Positions 9,142 to 17,889 of a stretch of DNA of 64,000 nt are shown piece after piece. A model generated the notes under the pieces. The model searched no databases and was not told where the DNA came from. It saw only the letters and a program-made list of their open reading frames with translations. Position 1 is the first letter of the stretch. The number at the start of each line of letters is the position of its first letter. Source of the DNA: Streptomyces clavuligerus (GTDB lineage Bacteria; Actinomycetota; Actinomycetes; Streptomycetales; Streptomycetaceae); contig NZ_CP027858.1 in the NCBI RefSeq assembly GCF_005519465.1, forward strand, positions 5,084,001 through 5,148,000. Reading direction: 5' to 3'. The translations under genes were made by a program, and so were the position numbers.

Positions 9142-9498
9142 ATGTCCGTATCGGACGAGACCACCACGGTGAACGACGGCATCCTCCTCTCCGACGCCGC
9201 GGCCGCCAAGGTCAAGGCCCTGCTCGACCAGGAGGGCCGGGACGATCTGGCGCTGCGCGTCGCGGTTCAGCCCGGTGGCTGCTCCGGCCTGCGCTACCAG
9301 CTCTTCTTCGACGAGCGCTCCCTCGACGGCGATGTCGTCAAGGACTTCGACGGCGTCAAGGTCGTCACCGACCGGATGAGCGCGCCCTACCTGGGCGGCG
9401 CCTCCATCGACTTCGTGGACACCATCGAGAAGCAGGGCTTCACCATCGACAACCCGAACGCCACGGGTTCCTGCGCCTGCGGCGACTCCTTCAACTGA
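9142..9498 (+). CDS. erpA: HesB/IscA/ErpA-family Fe-S insertion protein
   Basis: 118 residues, an A-type carrier that delivers Fe-S clusters to apoproteins. The three invariant cysteines are Cys47 (PGGCSG) and Cys111 and Cys113 (GSCACGDSF). I chose ATG 9142, with GGGAG at 9126-9130; ATG 9133 would sit too close to that site. Placed next to nadA (minus strand), whose product needs a [4Fe-4S] cluster. It ends before a strong bidirectional hairpin. Confidence 0.93.
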   Translation: MSVSDETTTVNDGILLSDAAAAKVKALLDQEGRDDLALRVAVQPGGCSGLRYQLFFDERSLDGDVVKDFDGVKVVTDRMSAPYLGGASIDFVDTIEKQGFTIDNPNATGSCACGDSFN

Positions 9499-9566
9499 GC
9501 CACGCGCGGCCGACCCCGTACGGCCGGCCCCCCGCACCGCTGGTTTCCGCGCCCTGAGCGCACGGT

Positions 9567-9601
9567 GAAGGCGGCGACCCGACGACCGGGTCGCCGCCTT
9601 C
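9567..9601. terminator. Bidirectional terminator, erpA / secreted protein
   Basis: Perfect 15-bp stem (9567-9581 and 9587-9601) with a five-base loop ACGAC, between the convergent erpA gene and the minus-strand gene ending at 9627. Confidence 0.85.
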
Positions 9602-9626
9602 AGCCGTTGCGCGGGCGGGCGGGCGC

Positions 9627-11279
9627 TCAGCTCCGGGCGAGCGCCTTCCCCGTCGCGGCGTCCACGACCTTCCGGTCACCCAGCGGCTGCCGGAGCGTCA
9701 CCGGCACCCGGTGGTCCTTCGCCAGGGCGACACAGGCCGTTCCCGGGGCGGGCTCCGGCTCCTCGATCCGCACCAGCACCCGGTCGCCGCTCTCCCGCGC
9801 GGTGACCTCCGGCTCGCCGCAGACCCCGCCCCAGAAGCCCACCGTCAGCGTCCGTCCCGACGCGCGGTACGAGGGATGGGCCGCGGTGGCGGGCTGCTCC
9901 GGCTCCCGCGCGGCCGGCGGCTCGACGGGCCGCTCCACGGGCGGAGCCGGCACGGGCGCGGCGGCGGGCTGCCCCGGCCAGGACTCCGAAGCGGGCTGCG
10001 CCACGGTGTACGGCGCGGCCCCCGCCGCCGTCGGCTCCACCCGGAACAGCCAGGACGGCACCAGGGCGGCCGTGCCCCGCGGATACTGGAGCGACAGGCC
10101 GAACTCCACCGAGTCCACCGTCACCGTCCGGGGCGCGGCCGGGGGCCGCTCCCTGGCGCAGACCACCTCCGGCTCCCCGGGCTTCTCCCCCTGACCGGTC
10201 AGCGGGAGATCGGTGGCGCAGACCCCGCAGGGGACCGTCTTCGCCTTCGGTGCCGTCTGCGCGGGCCGCCCGTTCTCCCGCGGCAGATCGGTGGCGCACC
10301 CGGACGGGGCGATGACGAGGGACGCCGCGTTCAGCCGTGCCAGCGCCGTCGCGGCGCCGACCACCTTCTCCTCGGCGCCCTTCACCGGGGCGGCCAGCAT
10401 GCCCGACCCGCTGAGCACCGTGCCGTCCGGGCCGATCCCGAGCACCGTCGACCAGCCGTGCGTCGGCAGACCGCCCACCACCGGGTCGGCGGTGACGATC
10501 CGGGTCGAGCCGACCACCTGCCGCGCGGACAGGGCCGACCGCTCCAGGCCGAACCCCTTCAGCACCCGCAGGGCCGCCTCCTTCGCCACCCGTTCGCCCG
10601 GCGCGACCGCACCGTCCCCGCCGCCCGTCGCCGCCGTCCCGGACGGGCCGTCCGCCGATCCGCCGCAGCTCGCGCCCTTGCGGCAGTCGTCGGGGCCGGT
10701 CGCGGCGCCGAAGGAGCTGTACCACCAGCTCCCCGGGGCCGCCTTCTGCACCCGCAGGGTCGGTTCCGCGCCGTCCTTGCCCGCGCCGATCACCCACTCG
10801 TCCCCCGAGGAACGGGGCGCCGTGTCGGCCATCCCCAGCAGATGCGCGAGCCGGGCCACCCGCTCGTCCGTCACGGACCCCTCGGCGCGGTACGGGGCGG
10901 ACCGGTCCGGGCCCTTCGGCAACTCGCCCCGGACCTGGTAAACCGTTCCTCCCGAAGGGGCCGGCTCACCCGGCGCCACCCCGGAACCGGGGGCCGGGGG
11001 CACCGAGAGCGCGGGCGGCGGAGCGGTGGATTCCGTCTGTGTCCTGCCTGTCCCGTCCGTCCCGTCCGTCCCGTCCGTCCCGTCCGCGCCGCCGCGGGCC
11101 CGCTGCTCCGTCCCGGCGCTCCCGGCGTTCGGGCCGGACGCGGCGATATAGGTCCCCGCCCCGCTCACGGCGAGGACCACCGCCACCACGGAGACGACGA
11201 GCGGCGCACGCCGCCGCCTGCCACCGCTCCGTCCGCCGCCGCCCGGGTGTGTCGTCGTCCTCTCGCTGTCGCTGTTCAC
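9627..11279 (-). CDS. Membrane-anchored extracytoplasmic protein of unknown function
   Basis: 550 residues. The short basic N-terminus is followed by one hydrophobic segment (about residues 24-42, APLVVSVVAVVLAVSGAG), then a low-complexity linker with tandem Gly-Thr-Asp triplets, then a large exported domain with two short Cys-containing repeats (SGCATDLPRENGR and CGVCATDLPLTGQG) and a Pro/Ala/Glu-rich stretch near the C-terminus. The start is fixed at GTG 11279 by AAGGAG seven bases upstream. I do not recognise a catalytic motif. It resembles the streptomycete hypothetical membrane proteins that sit at this place near the adenosine-kinase-like gene. Confidence 0.75.
   Translation of the reverse strand: MNSDSERTTTHPGGGGRSGGRRRRAPLVVSVVAVVLAVSGAGTYIAASGPNAGSAGTEQRARGGADGTDGTDGTDGTGRTQTESTAPPPALSVPPAPGSGVAPGEPAPSGGTVYQVRGELPKGPDRSAPYRAEGSVTDERVARLAHLLGMADTAPRSSGDEWVIGAGKDGAEPTLRVQKAAPGSWWYSSFGAATGPDDCRKGASCGGSADGPSGTAATGGGDGAVAPGERVAKEAALRVLKGFGLERSALSARQVVGSTRIVTADPVVGGLPTHGWSTVLGIGPDGTVLSGSGMLAAPVKGAEEKVVGAATALARLNAASLVIAPSGCATDLPRENGRPAQTAPKAKTVPCGVCATDLPLTGQGEKPGEPEVVCARERPPAAPRTVTVDSVEFGLSLQYPRGTAALVPSWLFRVEPTAAGAAPYTVAQPASESWPGQPAAAPVPAPPVERPVEPPAAREPEQPATAAHPSYRASGRTLTVGFWGGVCGEPEVTARESGDRVLVRIEEPEPAPGTACVALAKDHRVPVTLRQPLGDRKVVDAATGKALARS
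11052..11087. repeat. Four tandem 9-bp units encoding Gly-Thr-Asp repeats
   Basis: Four near-perfect copies of CCCGTCCGT inside the minus-strand gene 9627-11279. They encode the (GTD)n stretch of the linker. The unit is a multiple of three, so copy-number change would keep the frame. Confidence 0.8.
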
Positions 11280-11466
11280 CGGAACGCTCCTTCCCTCCCG
11301 CCCCCGCGGCGCGTGGGCACCGATGGGACGGAACGGAGGCGCGGACGGTTCCGCACGGCCGGAAGCCGCGGAACGGGAACGGGCCTCGCACGCGAGGGAC
11401 CTCGCACGGGACCTCGCGCACAACGGCAGGGCGGACGCGGACGCGGACCGGCGTACGGACCCGGGC

Positions 11467-11754
11467 TCAGCCGCCGTACTCGGGCATCGAGCCGATCAGC
11501 CGGGCGGAGGCGGCGGGCACGGTCACCCCGCGGATGCGGGACGGGGAGACCGGGGCCGCGGCGGGCTCCGGGGGCACCACCCAGTGCGGGGCCATCCGGA
11601 CGCAGTCGCTCCGCAGCCGTTCCAGGGTCGGCTCGGCGTCCTGCGAGGGACGGGTGTTCCGCGAGTGATGGGCGTTCCGCGAGGGACGGGGGTCCAATGC
11701 GGAGCGGGGCCAGACAGACGGGCCGGACGGGAGAGAAGGGGCGGAACTGCTCAT
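11467..11754 (-). CDS. Small conserved-looking protein of unknown function
   Basis: 95 residues; the N-terminal half is Ser/Pro/Arg-rich, the C-terminal half (LERLRSDCVRMAPHWVVPP to LIGSMPEYGG) looks ordered and gene-like. The start ATG 11754 lies six bases after TACGGT (complement of 11761-11766), an arrangement compatible with a leaderless mRNA and the main reason for accepting the gene. Function unknown. It may share a regulatory region with the divergent kinase gene at 11891. Confidence 0.6.
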   Translation of the reverse strand: MSSSAPSLPSGPSVWPRSALDPRPSRNAHHSRNTRPSQDAEPTLERLRSDCVRMAPHWVVPPEPAAAPVSPSRIRGVTVPAASARLIGSMPEYGG

Positions 11755-11890
11755 ATCCGCACCGTACGCACCAGGCGGTGCAGCAGAAACCCCTACTATC
11801 GGGTAGTTTCGGATACTGCTCCACGTCTGGGACCAGGTAGCGTGGAGTGTCCTTTATACAGCTATACCGCCTTACCGGGAGCACCCACCC
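11755..11890. promoter_or_regulatory. Divergent promoter region with dyads
   Basis: Between the small gene (minus) and the PfkB-type kinase (plus). It holds the dyad CTCCACG ... CGTGGAG (11819-11847) and ACTA-tcggg-TAGT near 11795-11807. TAGCGT inside the larger dyad (about 11836-11841) could be the -10 for the plus-strand kinase gene, leaving a leader of roughly 45 bases. Confidence 0.4.
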
Positions 11891-12865
11891 GTGCGCATCG
11901 CAGTCACCGGCTCCATCGCCACCGACCACCTCATGACCTTCCCCGGCCGCTTCGCGGACCAGTTGGTCGCCGACCAGCTGCACACGGTGTCGCTCTCCTT
12001 CCTGGTCGACACGCTCGATGTGCGCCGGGGCGGGGTCGGAGCCAATATCTGCTTCGGCATGGGCCAGCTCGGCACCCGCCCGGTCCTGGTCGGCGCCGCC
12101 GGTGCCGACTTCGACGAGTACCGCGCCTGGCTGGACCGCCATGGCGTGGACACCGGCTCGGTCCGTATCTCCGAGGTGCTGCACACCGCCCGCTTCGTCT
12201 GCACCACGGACACCGACCACAACCAGATCGGCTCCTTCTACACCGGCGCCATGAGCGAGGCTCGGCTGATCGAGCTCCAGTCGGTCGCCGAGCGGGTCGG
12301 CGGACTCGACCTGGTCCTCATCGGCGCCGACGACCCCGAGGCGATGCTCCGCCACACCGAGGAGTGCCGCTCCCGGAACATCCCGTTCGCCGCCGACTTC
12401 TCCCAGCAGATCGCCCGGATGAGCGGGGACGAGATCCGGATACTGCTGGACGGCGCCGCCTATCTCTTCTCGAACGAGTACGAGAAGGGGCTCATCGAGA
12501 ACAAGACCGGCTGGAGCGACGCGGAGATCCTCTCCCGCGTCGGCCACCGGGTCACCACCCTCGGCTCGCGGGGCGTGCGCATCGAGCGCGCGGGCGAGGA
12601 CCCGATCGAGATCGGCTGCGCGGAGGAGGAGGCCAAGGTCGACCCGACCGGTGTCGGCGACGCCTTCCGCGCGGGCTTCCTGTCCGGCCTCTCCTGGGGT
12701 GTGGGCCTGGAACGGGCGGCCCAGGTCGGCTGCATGCTCGCCACGCTGGTCATCGAGACCCTGGGAACCCAGGAGTACACCCTGCGCCGCGCCCACTTCA
12801 TGGAGCGCTTCGTCAAGGCGTACGGCCCGGACGCGGGCGCCGAGGTCCAGCAGTTCCTGGCCTGA
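11891..12865 (+). CDS. PfkB-family carbohydrate kinase, adenosine-kinase-like
   Basis: 324-residue ribokinase-fold kinase. The glycine-rich N-terminal motif RRGGVGANICFGMGQLG and the C-terminal catalytic and anion-hole motif DPTGVGDAFRAGF are both intact. Overall it most resembles the actinobacterial adenosine kinase / nucleoside kinase branch (mycobacterial AdoK type), so adenosine or a related nucleoside is the likely substrate; sugar specificity is not excluded. GTG start at 11891. It is followed by a strong terminator before the convergent IscS-TusA gene. Confidence 0.9.
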   Translation: MRIAVTGSIATDHLMTFPGRFADQLVADQLHTVSLSFLVDTLDVRRGGVGANICFGMGQLGTRPVLVGAAGADFDEYRAWLDRHGVDTGSVRISEVLHTARFVCTTDTDHNQIGSFYTGAMSEARLIELQSVAERVGGLDLVLIGADDPEAMLRHTEECRSRNIPFAADFSQQIARMSGDEIRILLDGAAYLFSNEYEKGLIENKTGWSDAEILSRVGHRVTTLGSRGVRIERAGEDPIEIGCAEEEAKVDPTGVGDAFRAGFLSGLSWGVGLERAAQVGCMLATLVIETLGTQEYTLRRAHFMERFVKAYGPDAGAEVQQFLA

Positions 12866-12903
12866 GCACCCGACAGCTCCGTCCGGCCGGACGCGCGCGA
12901 ACA

Positions 12904-12938
12904 CGGTGGGGGCCCGCACCCGGTGCGGGCCCCCACCG
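12904..12938. terminator. Bidirectional terminator, kinase / IscS-TusA gene
   Basis: Seventeen paired bases (12904-12920 and 12922-12938) of almost pure G+C, between convergent genes. The one-base centre implies that several inner pairs open to form the loop. Confidence 0.8.
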
Positions 12939-12961
12939 CCGTTCCCGGACCGGCCCCCGGG

Positions 12962-14329
12962 TCAGATCAGACGCCGCACCACATACGCCGAGCCCCGCTC
13001 CCGCTTCTCCTCCCCGGCATACCCCTGCCCCCGCATCCCGCACCACGCCGGGATGTCCAGCCGGGCCGCCTCGTCGTCCGACAGCACCGTCACCGTCTCC
13101 CCGACCGGGACGTCCCCGATCACCTTCGCCAGCTCGATCACCGGGATCGGGCACCGCTTGCCCAGCGTGTCCAGCACCAGCCCGGCGGTCCGCGCCGCCG
13201 GGCCCGCCGCCGGAGCCGTCGGCGCGCCCAGCCGCTCCCGTACCGAGGCGACCACCCCGGGCAGCACCGCGAGGAAGCGCTCCACCTCGTCGCCGGAGGC
13301 CCCCGCGCCCAGCGAGATCCGGACATTGCCCTCGCTCAGCACCCCCATCGCCCGCAGCACATGGCTCGGCGTCAGCGTGCCGGAGGTGCACGAGGAGCCC
13401 GAGGACACGGAGAAGCCCTCCCGGTCCAGCGCGTGCAGCAGCGCCTCGCCGTCGACATAGAGACAGGAGAACGTGACGAGGTGCGGGAGCCGCCGCACCG
13501 GGTCGCCCACCACCTCCACATCCGGGACCAGCTCCGGCACCCGGGTCCTGATCAGGTCCACCAGCGCCCGCAGCCGGGCCGCGCCCCCGGCCGCCTCCGC
13601 CCGGACCGCCCGCAGCGAGGCCGCCGCGGCCACGATCGCCGGAATGTTCTCGAAGCCGGGGGAACGTCCCGACTCCCGCTCGTCCGCCGGTTCCCCGGGA
13701 GCGAAGCGCACCCCCTTGCGGACGGCCAGCAGCCCCACCCCGGCGGGCCCGCCCCACTTGTGGGCGCTCGCCGTCAGCAGCGACCAGTCCCCGTCCACCG
13801 GACCCCACGCCAGCGACTGCGCCGCGTCCACCAGCAGCGGCACCCCGGCCGCCCGGCACAGCTCGGCGGCCTCGGCCACCGGCTGCTCCGTGCCCACCTC
13901 GTGATTGGCCGACTGGAGGCAGGCCAGCGCGGTGTCCCCGGTCAGCGCGGCGGCGAAGACCTCGGGGTCCACCCGGCCCGTGCGGTCCACCGGGACCTCG
14001 GCCGCGTCCTCGCCCGCCGCGTACAGCACCGAGGAGTGCTCGACCGCCGAGACCACCACCCGGCCGCCGATCCGCCGCCGCCCGGCCCGCGCGCCCCGCA
14101 CTCCCAGATGCACCGCACGCGTCCCCGAAGAGGTGAAGACGAGTTCGTCGGGGCGGCAGCCCACGGCGTCCGCCGCCGTCTCCCGGGCGGCGTCCAGGAG
14201 CAGCCGGGCCCGCCGCCCCTCGCGGTGGAGCCGGGCGGGATCGGCCCACCCCTCGTCCAGGGCGGCCAGCAGGGCCTGCCGGGCCACGGGGTGCAGGGGG
14301 GCGGAGGAGGCGACATCGAAGTAGGACAC
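12962..14329 (-). CDS. Cysteine desulfurase (class V) fused to a TusA domain
   Basis: 455 residues. Residues 1-375 form an IscS/NifS-type class V PLP enzyme: PLP lysine in ASAHKWGGPAGVG, mobile-loop catalytic cysteine in SSGSSCTSGTLTPSHVL. After an Ala/Pro linker (about 376-390), residues 391-455 form a TusA-like persulfide carrier, LDTLGKRCPIPVIELAKV, with the invariant CPxP cysteine. The enzyme would release sulfur from cysteine and pass it within the same chain to the TusA cysteine for tRNA thiolation, cofactor synthesis or Fe-S assembly. GTG start. It is divergent from ctaC across a 338-base control region. Confidence 0.9.
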   Translation of the reverse strand: MSYFDVASSAPLHPVARQALLAALDEGWADPARLHREGRRARLLLDAARETAADAVGCRPDELVFTSSGTRAVHLGVRGARAGRRRIGGRVVVSAVEHSSVLYAAGEDAAEVPVDRTGRVDPEVFAAALTGDTALACLQSANHEVGTEQPVAEAAELCRAAGVPLLVDAAQSLAWGPVDGDWSLLTASAHKWGGPAGVGLLAVRKGVRFAPGEPADERESGRSPGFENIPAIVAAAASLRAVRAEAAGGAARLRALVDLIRTRVPELVPDVEVVGDPVRRLPHLVTFSCLYVDGEALLHALDREGFSVSSGSSCTSGTLTPSHVLRAMGVLSEGNVRISLGAGASGDEVERFLAVLPGVVASVRERLGAPTAPAAGPAARTAGLVLDTLGKRCPIPVIELAKVIGDVPVGETVTVLSDDEAARLDIPAWCGMRGQGYAGEEKRERGSAYVVRRLI

Positions 14330-14554
14330 GCCGCCACGCTAATACCCTCCGGGCCAACCGCCGCACCCTGGCGGAGCGTCGGGTTCCGGGGTCGTGGACC
14401 GCCTCGCTCCGGGGTCGCCCACCGGGGTGACACCCCACCGCACACCAGGGCGATTCCACCGGAAAACCCGGTCCTGTCCAGCGGAATTCCATCCCTTCGG
14501 GGTGTCGGACGGCGCGTTGGGCACCCTCCCCGCGCGACCCCAAATAGCGTCCAG

Positions 14555-14585
14555 TAGGGTTTGGTCCGCATAAACATCCAAACCC
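14555..14585 (+). promoter_or_regulatory. ctaC promoter -10 with overlapping dyad
   Basis: TAGGGT (14555-14560) is a -10 candidate; the -35 is weak. Starting inside it is an exact inverted repeat, GGGTTTGG at 14557-14564 and CCAAACCC at 14578-14585, whose arm centres are 21 bp apart (two helical turns), as for a dimeric repressor or activator. It lies about 83 bases before the ctaC start. Confidence 0.45.
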
Positions 14586-14667
14586 CCTGCCCGCGTCAGG
14601 GCCGGCGACCGACCAGCGAGACGGCCGCAGCCCGTCGCGCGGGCCGAGACTCTCGGGAAGGCGCTAC

Positions 14668-15633
14668 GTGAGTCCCAACGGCTCCGACCGCTCGTCGCGG
14701 CGCCCGATGCGGCGGAAGCTGCCGCAGGTGCTGACTGCGGGCCTGATCCTGGTGACCGCCACCGGTTGCGAATACACATACAAGGACTTCCCCCGCCTCG
14801 GTATGCCAACGCCGGTCACGGAAGAGGCGCCGATCATCCTCTCCCTCTGGCAGGGCTCGTGGGCGGCTGCGCTCGTCACGGGTGTGCTGGTGTGGGGTCT
14901 GATCCTGTGGAGCGTCTTCTTCCACCGGCGTACCCGCACCAAGGTCGAGGTTCCTCCGCAGACCCGGTACAACCTGCCCATCGAGGCGCTGTACACCGTG
15001 GTCCCGCTCATCATCGTCTCGGTGTTCTTCTACTTCACCGCGCGTGACGAGTCCCGGCTGCTCTCCCTGTCCAAGAAGCCCGCCCACACCATCAATGTGG
15101 TCGGCTACCAGTGGAGCTGGGGCTTCAACTACATCGAGAACGTTCCCGGTGTGACCGGGGACGCGAAGACGGACAAGAACCTCAAGGCCATTCCGGACAA
15201 GTACCTGAAGGCCCTGCCGGAGAACGCGGGCGGCGTCTACGACGCCGGCATCCCCGGCACCCGGAATCCGCAGAACGGCAACCCCGGCCCCACGCTGTGG
15301 CTGCCGAAGGGGGAGAAGGTCCGCTTCATCCTGACCTCCCGAGACGTGATCCACTCCTTCTGGGTGGTTCCCTTCCTCTTCAAGCAGGACGTGATCCCCG
15401 GCCACACCAACGCCTTCGAGGTGACCCCCACTCAGGAGGGCACCTTCATGGGCAAGTGCGCCGAGCTCTGCGGTGTGGACCACTCCCGGATGCTCTTCAA
15501 CGTCAAGGTCGTCTCCCCGGAGCGTTACCAGAAGCACCTGAAGGAGCTTGCCGACAAGGGGCAGACCGGCTACATCCCGTCTGGCATTGAGCAGACGGAC
15601 CCGGCCAAAAACGCGGAGAAGAAGCAACTGTGA
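14668..15633 (+). CDS. ctaC: Cytochrome c oxidase subunit II
   Basis: 321 residues. Lipoprotein-type signal peptide (lipobox TATGC near residue 33), two membrane helices (about 58-82 and 105-125), then an extracytoplasmic cupredoxin domain with the CuA ligand motif [12 protein letters not shown] and an upstream [11 protein letters not shown] histidine. The CuA centre takes electrons from the cytochrome c domain of QcrC in the actinobacterial bc1-aa3 supercomplex. GTG start; the stop overlaps ctaD by four bases (GTGA). Confidence 0.97.
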   Translation: MSPNGSDRSSRRPMRRKLPQVLTAGLILVTATGCEYTYKDFPRLGMPTPVTEEAPIILSLWQGSWAAALVTGVLVWGLILWSVFFHRRTRTKVEVPPQTRYNLPIEALYTVVPLIIVSVFFYFTARDESRLLSLSKKPAHTINVVGYQWSWGFNYIENVPGVTGDAKTDKNLKAIPDKYLKALPENAGGVYDAGIPGTRNPQNGNPGPTLWLPKGEKVRFILTSRDVIHSFWVVPFLFKQDVIPGHTNAFEVTPTQEGTFMGKCAELCGVDHSRMLFNVKVVSPERYQKHLKELADKGQTGYIPSGIEQTDPAKNAEKKQL

Positions 15634-17369
15634 GCATCCTCAACGAATCCCAGGGTGCCGCCGAAGCAGCTGACGACTCATACGAGAACGAGCTGCCGGT
15701 ACGGCGCAAGCAGCCGGGCAATGTGGTGGTGAAGTGGCTGACCACCACCGACCACAAGACCATCGGTACGCTCTACCTGGTCACGTCGTTCGTCTTCTTC
15801 TGCATCGGCGGCCTCATGGCGCTCTTCATGCGCGCCGAGCTGGCCCGTCCGGGTACGCAGATCATGTCGAACGAGCAGTTCAACCAGGCGTTCACGATGC
15901 ATGGCACGATCATGCTGCTGATGTTCGCGACGCCGCTGTTCGCCGGGTTCGCGAACTGGATCATGCCGCTCCAGATCGGCGCGCCCGATGTGGCGTTCCC
16001 GCGGCTGAACATGTTCGCCTACTGGCTCTACCTCTTCGGCTCGCTCATCGCGGTGGGCGGCTTCCTGACCCCGCAGGGCGCGGCCGACTTCGGCTGGTTC
16101 GCCTACTCCCCGCTGTCGGACGCCGTCCGCTCGCCGGGCATCGGCGCCGACATGTGGATCATGGGCCTGGCCCTCTCCGGCTTCGGTACGATCCTCGGCT
16201 CGGTCAACTTCATCACCACGATCATCTGCATGCGCGCGCCCGGCATGACGATGTTCCGTATGCCGATCTTCACCTGGAACGTGCTGCTGACCGGTGTGCT
16301 GGTCCTGCTCGCCTTCCCGGTGCTGGCCGCGGCGCTCTTCGCGCTGGAGGCGGACCGCAAGTTCGGCGCCCATATCTTTGACTCGGCCAACGGCGGTGCC
16401 CTGCTCTGGCAACACCTCTTCTGGTTCTTCGGCCATCCAGAGGTGTACATCATCGCCCTGCCGTTCTTCGGCATCGTCTCGGAGATCATCCCGGTCTTCA
16501 GCCGTAAGCCGATGTTCGGCTACATGGGTCTGGTGGGCGCGACCATCGCGATCGCCGGTCTCTCCGTGACCGTGTGGGCCCACCACATGTATGTCACCGG
16601 CGGTGTGCTGCTGCCGTTCTTCTCCTTCATGACGTTCCTGATCGCGGTACCGACCGGTGTGAAGTTCTTCAACTGGATCGGCACCATGTGGAAGGGCTCG
16701 CTGTCCTTCGAGACACCGATGCTCTGGACGATCGGCTTCCTGATCACCTTCACCTTCGGTGGTCTGACCGGCGTCATCCTGGCCTCGCCGCCGCTGGACT
16801 TCCACGTCTCCGACTCGTACTTCGTCGTCGCGCACTTCCACTACGTCGTCTTCGGCACCGTGGTCTTCGCGATGTTCGCCGGCTTCCACTTCTGGTGGCC
16901 GAAGTTCACGGGCAAGATGCTGGACGAGCGTCTGGGCAAGATCACCTTCTGGACGCTGTTCCTCGGATTCCACGGTACGTTCCTGGTCCAGCACTGGCTG
17001 GGCGCGGAGGGAATGCCGCGGCGTTACGCGGACTATCTCGCCGCCGATGGATTCACCGCGCTGAACACCATCTCCACCATTGCCTCGTTCGTTCTGGGCG
17101 CGTCGATCCTGCCGTTCTTCTACAACGTCTGGAAGACCGCGAAGTACGGAAAGAAGATCGAGGTGGACGACCCCTGGGGTTATGGCCGCTCGCTCGAATG
17201 GGCGACGTCCTGCCCGCCGCCGCGGCACAACTTCCTCACGCTGCCGCGTATCCGTTCGGAATCTCCGGCCTTCGATCTGCACCACCCCGAAATCGCGGTT
17301 GTCGACCAGCTCGAAAACCGTGGTGAGGTCGACAAGGCCCTGACCGCTGGGAAGGAGGCGGCCAAGTGA
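15630..17369 (+). CDS. ctaD: Cytochrome c oxidase subunit I
   Basis: 579 residues with about twelve membrane helices. The haem-copper signature [17 protein letters not shown] provides a CuB histidine and the cross-linked tyrosine, followed by the adjacent AHHMY histidines and HFHYV haem ligands. It carries haem a, haem a3 and CuB and reduces oxygen while pumping protons. GTG start, translationally coupled to ctaC and ctaF through four-base overlaps at both ends. Confidence 0.98.
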   Translation: MSILNESQGAAEAADDSYENELPVRRKQPGNVVVKWLTTTDHKTIGTLYLVTSFVFFCIGGLMALFMRAELARPGTQIMSNEQFNQAFTMHGTIMLLMFATPLFAGFANWIMPLQIGAPDVAFPRLNMFAYWLYLFGSLIAVGGFLTPQGAADFGWFAYSPLSDAVRSPGIGADMWIMGLALSGFGTILGSVNFITTIICMRAPGMTMFRMPIFTWNVLLTGVLVLLAFPVLAAALFALEADRKFGAHIFDSANGGALLWQHLFWFFGHPEVYIIALPFFGIVSEIIPVFSRKPMFGYMGLVGATIAIAGLSVTVWAHHMYVTGGVLLPFFSFMTFLIAVPTGVKFFNWIGTMWKGSLSFETPMLWTIGFLITFTFGGLTGVILASPPLDFHVSDSYFVVAHFHYVVFGTVVFAMFAGFHFWWPKFTGKMLDERLGKITFWTLFLGFHGTFLVQHWLGAEGMPRRYADYLAADGFTALNTISTIASFVLGASILPFFYNVWKTAKYGKKIEVDDPWGYGRSLEWATSCPPPRHNFLTLPRIRSESPAFDLHHPEIAVVDQLENRGEVDKALTAGKEAAK

Positions 17370-17764
17370 AGATCCAGGGAAAGATGTTCCTCTGGCTGAG
17401 TGTCTTCGTCCTCGCCGTGGCCATCCTCTACGGCGTCTGGTCCAAGGAGCCGGCCGGTACGACCGCGCTGTTCCTGGCGTTCGGCCTCTGTGTCATGGTC
17501 GGCTACTACCTGGCCTTCACGGCCCGGCGGGTCGACGAGATGGCACAGGACAACACCGAGGCCGACGTGGCCGACGAGGCCGGTGAGCTGGGATTCTTCT
17601 CCCCGCACAGCTGGCAGCCGCTCGCGCTGGGAGTCGGCAGTGCGCTCGCCTTCCTCGCCGTGGCCGTCGGCTGGTGGCTGCTCTACTTCTCCCTGCCGGT
17701 CATCTTCATCGGCATCTTCGGCTGGGTGTTCGAGTACTACCGCGGTGCGAACCAGAACCAGTGA
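17366..17764 (+). CDS. ctaF: Cytochrome c oxidase subunit IV, actinobacterial type
   Basis: 132 residues with four predicted membrane helices and a hydrophilic central loop ([10 protein letters not shown]...). This small subunit is typical of actinobacterial aa3 oxidases and is encoded right after ctaD. GTG start overlapping the ctaD stop. Ends before a hairpin. Confidence 0.95.
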   Translation: MKIQGKMFLWLSVFVLAVAILYGVWSKEPAGTTALFLAFGLCVMVGYYLAFTARRVDEMAQDNTEADVADEAGELGFFSPHSWQPLALGVGSALAFLAVAVGWWLLYFSLPVIFIGIFGWVFEYYRGANQNQ

Positions 17765-17797
17765 TCCGGCGGTAGCCCCGCTCCACTGACACCGCGT

Positions 17798-17834
17798 CGG
17801 ACCCGGGTCCCTCCTCGCGAGGGGCCCGGGTCCG
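17798..17834 (+). terminator. Terminator of the ctaCDF operon
   Basis: Stem of about 16 pairs (17798-17813 with 17819-17834) with one G-T pair and a short loop, 34 bases after the ctaF stop. Confidence 0.8.
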
Positions 17835-17889
17835 CCGTTTGCACGCGCTCAGCGCGCGGCCCGCGGCCGGTCTCCCTACGGTGGTGACC

